DNA from: Streptomyces netropsis | Lineage (GTDB): Bacteria > Actinomycetota > Actinomycetes > Streptomycetales > Streptomycetaceae | Length of the DNA: 64,000 nt | Reading direction: 5' to 3' | Assembly (NCBI RefSeq): GCF_014203545.1 | Contig: NZ_JACHJG010000010.1 | Location: forward strand, 1-64,000 | Part shown: positions 58,991 to 64,000 of the stretch, piece by piece | Numbering within the stretch: the first letter of the stretch is position 1 | How the letters are laid out: each line of letters opens with the position of its first letter | Notes under the pieces: generated by a model | Seen by the model: the letters and a program-made list of their open reading frames with translations, nothing else | Database searches by the model: none | What the model was told of the DNA's origin: nothing | Program-made: the position numbers and the translations under genes

Positions 58991-60232
58991 TCAGAAGATG
59001 TCCGGGCACCACGGCCGCCGCGCCGTGCGCAGCAGCGTGTCCGCGAGGGCGAGCGCGCCGGGGCGTTCCTCGGTGACCCGGCCCAGGGCGGCGAGCCGGG
59101 TGGCGGACTCGTCGCCGAGGTACAGGGTGCCCAATTCGCCGACGGGCAGCGAGAGATCGGCCGGGCGCGTGGTGGCGGTGCAGGCGGCGCCGTCCGGCCC
59201 GGCCTCCAGGAGGTAGCGGCCGGCGGCGAGACCGGCCGGGTCGGCGACGTCGAGGACGAGGGAGCCCGAGGCGGGGTACGTACGGGCCTGGAGCAGCGCC
59301 GGTACGTCGAGGGGGCGCAGCCACAGGAAGTCGGCGTGCGTGACGGTCCGGGCCGCACGGGGGTCGGGCAGCAGGAGCGGCAGCAGGTCGTCGGGGGCGC
59401 GGAGACCGGTGCGGACCTTGATGATCCAGTCGACCGACAACAGGAAGTGCCACAGGGCGCGTTCGGCGTCGGGGGTGACCGCGAAGCAGTCGCGGACGGT
59501 GGCCGTGGTCTGCGACAGCTTGGCCTCCCACACGTCGTCGGCGGTGTAGACGAGGAGACCGTCGACGCTGCCGGAGGCGGAGCGGTGGACGGCGTAGAAG
59601 GGTTCCGTCCAGGTGTGGTTGGGGTGCGGCATCTCGCCCGTACGGGCCTGCCACCACTGCGTGTCGCGGTCGACGACGCCGTGCCGCGCGGCCCGCAGCC
59701 GCTCGTGCAGGGCGGGGCCCAGCTCCCGTACGTCGGCGCCGTCGACGAGGTCGACGCGCCCGCCGTCCGCCGGGCCCGCGTAACGCCGGTCGAGCCCGGC
59801 GCGGGGGACGTCGATCTCCCACTCGGTGACCCAGACGGCCGGGCCGTAGCCGTACCGGCCGTAGATCGGGTACTCGGCGGAGATCAGCGTCGAGGCGGCC
59901 TCGCCGCGCTCCTTGGCGGCCCGCAGATCGCGGTCCATCATGCGGCTGAGCAGCCCGCGCCGGCGGTGCGTCGGGGAGACGGTGACGTTGGAGACCGCGG
60001 ACGCCGTCACCGCGGCGCCGCCGGGCACGGTGATCCGCTGCGGGAAGCTGCGGAACGTGGCGACGCAGCGCCCGTCGTCGAAGGCGCCCTGGGTGCGCTC
60101 GACGTCGATGCCCGCGCGCCGGAACTCGACCTCCTCCTTGGTCACCGCGGGGGGCCTGAGGAAGCCGGTGTGCATGGCGCGGCACCAGTCGGGGAGGTCG
60201 GATTCGTCGATCGCGCGGACGTCGAGGCTCAT
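58991..60232 (-). CDS. Eis-like GNAT acetyltransferase
   Basis: The 413-residue protein has the three-part plan of Eis. An N-terminal GNAT domain carries the acetyl-CoA loop VSPTHRRRGLLSRMM near 90; a second degenerate GNAT half covers about 150-290; and a C-terminal SCP2-like region ends in the free carboxylate PWCPDIF, which in Eis acts as catalytic base. Tyr in YPIYGRYGYG is also conserved. Family members acetylate amines at several positions, including aminoglycosides in mycobacteria; the substrate here is unknown. Confidence 0.9.
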   Translation of the reverse strand: MSLDVRAIDESDLPDWCRAMHTGFLRPPAVTKEEVEFRRAGIDVERTQGAFDDGRCVATFRSFPQRITVPGGAAVTASAVSNVTVSPTHRRRGLLSRMMDRDLRAAKERGEAASTLISAEYPIYGRYGYGPAVWVTEWEIDVPRAGLDRRYAGPADGGRVDLVDGADVRELGPALHERLRAARHGVVDRDTQWWQARTGEMPHPNHTWTEPFYAVHRSASGSVDGLLVYTADDVWEAKLSQTTATVRDCFAVTPDAERALWHFLLSVDWIIKVRTGLRAPDDLLPLLLPDPRAARTVTHADFLWLRPLDVPALLQARTYPASGSLVLDVADPAGLAAGRYLLEAGPDGAACTATTRPADLSLPVGELGTLYLGDESATRLAALGRVTEERPGALALADTLLRTARRPWCPDIF

Positions 60233-60332
60233 GCCGTCACGCTAGGCAACCGGTGGCGCGGGGCGCACGTAAATTTCCCGTGCGGCCCCCGCCGCCCGCC
60301 GTCCCCCGGCGCGCTCGTTCGTCGGAGGGCCC

Positions 60333-61316
60333 TCAGAACGCCGCGCGTATCGAGCCCACCCGCTCCGCGCCGCCCAGCAGCGGCATCTCGCCGATGCGGG
60401 CCACGACGGGGGAGTCGACGCCGAGCAGCTCCAGGGCGCGGGCCAGGACGGGGCCCATGGCGCGCGGGGCGCCGTCGTCGATCTTGAAGGCGAGGGCGCG
60501 GCCGTCCGGGAAGGCCACGGCCTGGACCGACTCTGCACCCATCTTCGACAGCACGCCGGGTACCTCGCGCATCAGCCAGGTGTCGGGGCGGCGGGTGCCG
60601 GCCACGTACTCCGGGTGGGCGCGCATCGCGTCCGCCACCCGGCGCTCGGGGGTGCCCGGGGCGGCCGTGACGAAGGTGCGGTAGGCCCGGGCCAGGCCGG
60701 TGAGGGTCAGGGCCATCAGCGGGGCGCCGCAGCCGTCCGTACCGACGTGGGCGACGGGCTCGCCGCTCGCCTCCTGCACGACCTCCAGGACCAGGCGCTG
60801 GAGCGGGTGCGCGGGGTCGAGGTAGGAGTCCAGTGGCCAGCCGTTGGCGGCGCTGGTGGCGATCATGGCCGCGTGCTTGCCGGAGCAGTTCATCGTGACG
60901 CGGTCGCGGACCTGGCCCGCGGCCAGGTAGGACTCCGCCTCGACCGGGTCCAGCGGCAGGTCGGGCGGGGTCTGCAGATCGCTCTCCCGGAGGCCGAACT
61001 CGGTGAGCATCGTGCGCACCAGCTCCAGGTGGAAGCCCTCACCGGAGTGGCTGGCCGCCGCCAGGGCGAGCCGCTCGCCGGACAGCTCCAGCCCGGCCCG
61101 CAGCATGGCGGCGGCCTGCATGGGCTTGTTGGCCGAACGCGGGTAGACCGGGGCCGCCGGGTCGCCGAGCGCCAGCTCGACGCTTCCGTCGGCGGCCAGC
61201 AGCACCAGCGAGCCGCGGTGGTGTCCCTCGACGAAGCCGGAACGTACGACCTCGGCGAGGACCGGGGGTATGCCGTGGAGGACGGCGGGGGAGGGCGCGA
61301 GGAGCGAGGAGGTCAT
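60333..61316 (-). CDS. Type II (plant/ReAV-like) L-asparaginase
   Basis: The 327-residue protein belongs to the asparaginase_II family (pfam06089), related by fold to serine hydrolases. SANKPMQAAAMLRAG contains the Ser-x2-Lys pair, and MNCSGKHAAMIATS and GTDGCGAPLMAL carry the Cys/Lys residues used in the Rhizobium enzyme. It would hydrolyse L-asparagine in the cytosol. ATG 61316 opens the conserved N-terminus. Confidence 0.88.
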   Translation of the reverse strand: MTSSLLAPSPAVLHGIPPVLAEVVRSGFVEGHHRGSLVLLAADGSVELALGDPAAPVYPRSANKPMQAAAMLRAGLELSGERLALAAASHSGEGFHLELVRTMLTEFGLRESDLQTPPDLPLDPVEAESYLAAGQVRDRVTMNCSGKHAAMIATSAANGWPLDSYLDPAHPLQRLVLEVVQEASGEPVAHVGTDGCGAPLMALTLTGLARAYRTFVTAAPGTPERRVADAMRAHPEYVAGTRRPDTWLMREVPGVLSKMGAESVQAVAFPDGRALAFKIDDGAPRAMGPVLARALELLGVDSPVVARIGEMPLLGGAERVGSIRAAF

Positions 61317-61362
61317 CGTCGACTTTCCGGGGGGAGGTGGTGCGGACCGCCCCCCGGAGGTG

Positions 61363-61953
61363 TCACGAGAGGAGGTCGTCTACTTGTGCTTCCCCTTCAC
61401 GGTACCTTCGGGCGATCTCGGCACTGCAATCGTCGGTCGTGCGCTGGAGCTGCTGGCGACGGCCGGAGACCTGCCGCTCGTACGCCACGAGGCGGGCCAT
61501 CCCCTCGTGCAGCTCGTGGTCCGTCCGGGCGGCCAGGTCGGACAGCTCCACCTCGGAGAGCATGTCCTCGGCCAGCCGCCGGAACTCCTCGCTGTGCGGT
61601 GTTCCGAGCGTCACATGGCGGGCGGAGGAGCGGTGGGCGGACGGCACGTCCGCGAGGATCTCCGACAGCCGGTCGACGACGAGCCGCTCCATGAGGGGCG
61701 AGCCGGGGGCCGCGCGGCGCGCCAGCTCGGCCCGCAGGATGTCGATGCGGCCCTGGAGCAGTCGCCGCACATAGCTGAGGTCCGCCTCGTCGCGCTGGGC
61801 GTCCCGGCGCACCGCGCGCAGCTCCGCGAGCCGCAGATCGCCCAGCTGCCGCACGGGGACGTCCGCGAGCCTGCCTGAACGCTGGCTCGGCGGGCGGGGG
61901 TTCAGACTGTCCACTGCCTTGAGCATGGGGCCGTCCTCGGTGGGTGTGGGCAT
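61363..61953 (-). CDS. rsiG: c-di-GMP-responsive anti-sigma factor RsiG
   Basis: The 196-residue helical protein carries two copies of the RsiG c-di-GMP motif E(X)3S(X)2R(X)3Q(X)3D. The first is Glu56-Ser60-Arg63-Gln67-Asp71 and the second is Glu159-Ser163-Arg166-Gln170-Asp174. RsiG binds c-di-GMP through an antiparallel coiled coil and then sequesters the sporulation sigma factor WhiG. ATG 61953 was chosen; ATG 61926 (MLKAVDS) is also possible. It is divergent from dtd. WhiG itself is not in the window. Confidence 0.93.
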   Translation of the reverse strand: MPTPTEDGPMLKAVDSLNPRPPSQRSGRLADVPVRQLGDLRLAELRAVRRDAQRDEADLSYVRRLLQGRIDILRAELARRAAPGSPLMERLVVDRLSEILADVPSAHRSSARHVTLGTPHSEEFRRLAEDMLSEVELSDLAARTDHELHEGMARLVAYERQVSGRRQQLQRTTDDCSAEIARRYREGEAQVDDLLS

Positions 61954-62099
61954 GCGTATCCGTCCCCTCGGGCGGTGTGCGGTCACATCACGTTGTCCGC
62001 ATGCGCACCGCCTGTACGCATCGTGCCACTGTGTCCGCCCCGCCCGCAGGGCCTCTGCACCCGAACAGCCCTGGATGGACGCAGGGCATCATGGTCCGT

Positions 62100-62525
62100 A
62101 TGCGTGCAGTGGTGCAGAGAGTGGACGGCGCGAGCGTCGTCGTAGACGGTGCGGTGGTCGGCGAGATCCTCGGCGAGGGGTTGTGTGTGCTTGTCGGAGT
62201 GACGCACGAGGACACTGAGGCGAAGGCCGCGCAGCTGGCACGCAAGCTGTGGTCACTGCGGATCCTGGACGAGGAGAAGTCCTGCTCGGACGTGGGCGCA
62301 CCGCTGCTGGTGATCTCCCAGTTCACTCTCTACGGTGACGCCCGCAAGGGCCGCCGCCCCACGTGGAACGCGGCGGCACCGGGTCCGGTGGCGGAACCCT
62401 TGGTCGACGAGGTGGTCACGCAGCTCCGCGCCCTGGGCGCCGAGGTGGCAACGGGCCGCTTCGGCGCGGACATGAAGGTCTCCCTGACGAACAACGGCCC
62501 GTTCACGGTCCTGCTGGAGGTATAG
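62100..62525 (+). CDS. dtd: D-aminoacyl-tRNA deacylase
   Basis: The 141-residue protein has both DTD signatures, SQFTLYGD (SQxTL) and NNGPFT (NxGPxT), and the usual N-terminus MRAVVQRVDGASV. It removes D-amino acids (and Gly) from tRNA. ATG 62100 fits the family start; ATG 62091 is 3 codons upstream. It is followed by 520 nt of repeats. Confidence 0.96.
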   Translation: MRAVVQRVDGASVVVDGAVVGEILGEGLCVLVGVTHEDTEAKAAQLARKLWSLRILDEEKSCSDVGAPLLVISQFTLYGDARKGRRPTWNAAAPGPVAEPLVDEVVTQLRALGAEVATGRFGADMKVSLTNNGPFTVLLEV

Positions 62526-63051
62526 CCCCTCCAATCCGCCGCGACGGCGCCGCGCCCCGACGGCGCGTCCCGGCGGTGCCGAACCGCTGCCGCGGCGGGA
62601 TGTCTGTGGCAGCGCGCCGGACAGGGTCGGGGGGGCCGCCGGCCCCTCCGATCCGCCGCGACGGTGCCACGCCCCGACGGCGCACCCCGGCGGTGCCGAG
62701 CCGACATCCCCCCGGCCGGAGGCCGACGGCGGTGCCGAACCGCTGCCGCGGCGGGATGTCTGTGGCAGCGCGCCGGACAGGGTCGGAGGGGCCGCCGGCC
62801 CCTCCGATCCGCCGCGACGGCGCCGCGCCCCGACGGCGCATCCCGGCGGTGCCGAGCCGACATCACCCCGGCCGGAGGCCAACGGTGCCGAGCCGACATC
62901 CCCCCGGCCGGAGGCCAACGGTGCCGAGCCGACATCACCCCCGGCCGGAGGCCGACGGCGGTGCCGAACCGCCGAACCGAGGTGACCCAGGCCGCAGGCC
63001 GGACGGCCCGCCCGGGCCGAGGCCGTATTCCGGCGAGCCCAGCGGCCAGCG
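62526..63051. repeat. GC-rich tandem repeat block downstream of dtd
   Basis: Three diverged copies begin with CCCCTCCGATCCGCCGCGAC (62526, 62641, 62799), the last two about 158 nt apart. Inside them a shorter unit of about 38 nt, built on CGGTGCCGAGCCGACATC and CCCGGCCGGAGGCC, occurs four times between 62690 and 62955. Long open frames on both strands are by-products of the GC content; no gene is supported. Confidence 0.82.
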
Positions 63052-64000
63052 CTACGGCTCGACCACGACCTCCTGCGACGCCGCCGTCCCCTCGCCGACC
63101 ACGAGCGCCGCGTCCACGGGGACGTTCCGCTTCACCAGGGCCAGGGCGATCGGGCCCAGCTCGTGGTGGCGGGCCGAGGTGGTGACGAAGCCCAGCTGGC
63201 GGCCCTCCGCGCCGTCCGCCGCGAGGCGGACCGGCGCACCGTGGCCCGGCAGTTTCACGTCACTGCCGTCCAGGTGCAGGAAGACCAGCCGCCGCGGCGG
63301 CTTCCCCAGGTTGTGGACGCGGGCGACGGTCTCCTGGCCGCGGTAGCAGCCCTTCTGCAGATGGACCGCCGTGCCGAGCCAGCCCAGCTCGTGCGGGATG
63401 GTGCGGTGGTCGGTCTCCAGGCCCAGCCGCGGGCGGTGCGCCTCGACGCGCAGCGCCTCGTGGGCGAGGGAGCCCGCCGCCGGGCCGTGCGCGGCCGCGA
63501 AGGCCTCCAGCTCCGCGCGCGGCAGGAACAGGTCCCGGCCGTGCGGCGTCTCGCGCACCACGACGCCCTCGGGCGCCTCGGCGATCGAGCCCGCCGGGAG
63601 GTGGACCACGGCGAAGTCGTCCGTACGGTCGGCGACCTCGACCCGGTAGAAGAACTTCATGCTCTCCAGGTAGGCGATCAGGTCGTCCTGGGTGCCGGGC
63701 TCCACATGGGCCCAGGTCGTCTCCCCGTCGTCCACCAGATACAGCGCGTGCTCGATGTGGCCGTTCGCGGAGAGGACCAGCGCCTCCGTGGCCTGCCCGG
63801 CCGGGAGGGCGCTCACATGCTGGGTGATCAGCAGGTGCAGCCAGCTCAGCCGGTCGGCGCCGGTGACGGTGACCACCCCGCGGTGCGAGAGGTCCACGAA
63901 ACCGGACCCGCCGGCGAGCGCGCGCTGCTCGCGGAACAGGTCGCCGTAGTGCGCGGCCACGCCCTCGTCCGGCCCCTCGGCGGGGACGGCACCGGGCAGC
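63052..64000 (-). CDS. ygfZ: YgfZ/GcvT-like folate-binding protein, 5' end outside window
   Basis: At least 316 residues are visible. The family signature KGCYRGQE (Cys involved in folate-dependent Fe-S cluster repair) is present, with a GcvT-type N-terminal barrel (FVDLSHRGVVTVTGADRLSW). An internal GTG exists at 63960, but the frame stays open to the edge and reads LPGAVPAEGPDEG, as in other actinobacterial members, so the true start is beyond 64000. It takes part in maturation of iron-sulphur enzymes. Confidence 0.92.
   Translation of the reverse strand, partial: LPGAVPAEGPDEGVAAHYGDLFREQRALAGGSGFVDLSHRGVVTVTGADRLSWLHLLITQHVSALPAGQATEALVLSANGHIEHALYLVDDGETTWAHVEPGTQDDLIAYLESMKFFYRVEVADRTDDFAVVHLPAGSIAEAPEGVVVRETPHGRDLFLPRAELEAFAAAHGPAAGSLAHEALRVEAHRPRLGLETDHRTIPHELGWLGTAVHLQKGCYRGQETVARVHNLGKPPRRLVFLHLDGSDVKLPGHGAPVRLAADGAEGRQLGFVTTSARHHELGPIALALVKRNVPVDAALVVGEGTAASQEVVVEP

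Noticed and set aside
62330..62938. Long minus-strand frames through the 62.5 kb repeats
   Set aside because: They consist of repeated Arg/Gly/Pro-rich units from the tandem repeat and overlap dtd on the opposite strand.

Overview
The window is high-GC actinobacterial DNA that almost certainly comes from a Streptomyces chromosome. It has the strong third-position GC bias of that genus and frequent GTG starts with TGA stops. It also carries Streptomyces-type PHO boxes, a CsoR repressor with its operator, an AfsR/SARP-type regulator and the c-di-GMP-responsive anti-sigma factor RsiG. It opens inside the 3' end of a 5S rRNA gene, so an rRNA operon lies to the left. It ends inside a YgfZ-type folate-binding protein gene that runs off the right edge.

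Layout. (1) 0.2-5.1 kb: 2-hydroxyacid dehydrogenase, GNAT acetyltransferase, an overlapping DesK/NarL-type two-component pair, and a secreted serine DD-peptidase/beta-lactamase-like protein. (2) 5.2-18.7 kb: a chromosomal type IV secretion (T4SS)-like locus. Six minus-strand genes encode a coupling-protein-like protein without a recognisable P-loop, a VirB4-type ATPase, an SCO6880-family protein, a TrbL/VirB6-like membrane protein, a single-pass VirB8/TcpC-like protein and a small two-helix membrane protein. They face two Ser/Thr kinases, a membrane protein and a VirB1-like transglycosylase/NlpC protein on the plus strand. No relaxase, integrase or att site is visible. (3) 18.8-23.5 kb: PAP2 phosphatase, exported FAD oxidoreductase, lipoprotein, two small proteins, and csoR. 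(4) 23.8-29.9 kb: phosphate block, with a DUF47/PhoU-like protein and a Pit transporter converging on pstSCAB, which sits behind a four-unit PHO box. (5) 30.1-34.7 kb: NlpC/P60 hydrolase, REC-PP2C phosphatase, and a DUF2516/HbhA-like/XRE trio ordered as in Mycobacterium, with a large palindrome at the XRE promoter. (6) 34.7-43.2 kb: accessory-looking region with a frameshifted putative nuclease, a TetR/SDR pair, a MerR-PP2C fusion, a DUF4232 protein, and an ECF41 sigma factor with SRPBCC, DoxX and cupin neighbours. (7) 43.3-58.8 kb: a run of regulator/enzyme or regulator/efflux pairs (MerR/old yellow enzyme, TetR/MFS, MarR/MFS, MarR/DMT), an EEP nuclease-fold protein, a 1082-residue AfsR-like regulator, SDR, HxlR, and an FMN reductase behind a SoxR box. 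(8) 59-64 kb: Eis-like acetyltransferase, type II asparaginase, rsiG, dtd, a repeat-filled gap, and ygfZ.

How parts work together. The phosphate genes should form a PhoP-controlled high-affinity uptake system next to a low-affinity Pit transporter. The T4SS-like genes overlap or abut and probably build one envelope complex, with the transglycosylase opening peptidoglycan and the kinases as candidate regulators. Many single regulators sit beside one target gene with a readable palindrome between them, so several small regulatory circuits can be proposed from sequence alone. Two related composite hairpin repeats (31.2 and 52.3 kb) and a tandem-repeat block (62.5 kb) fill three of the larger gaps.
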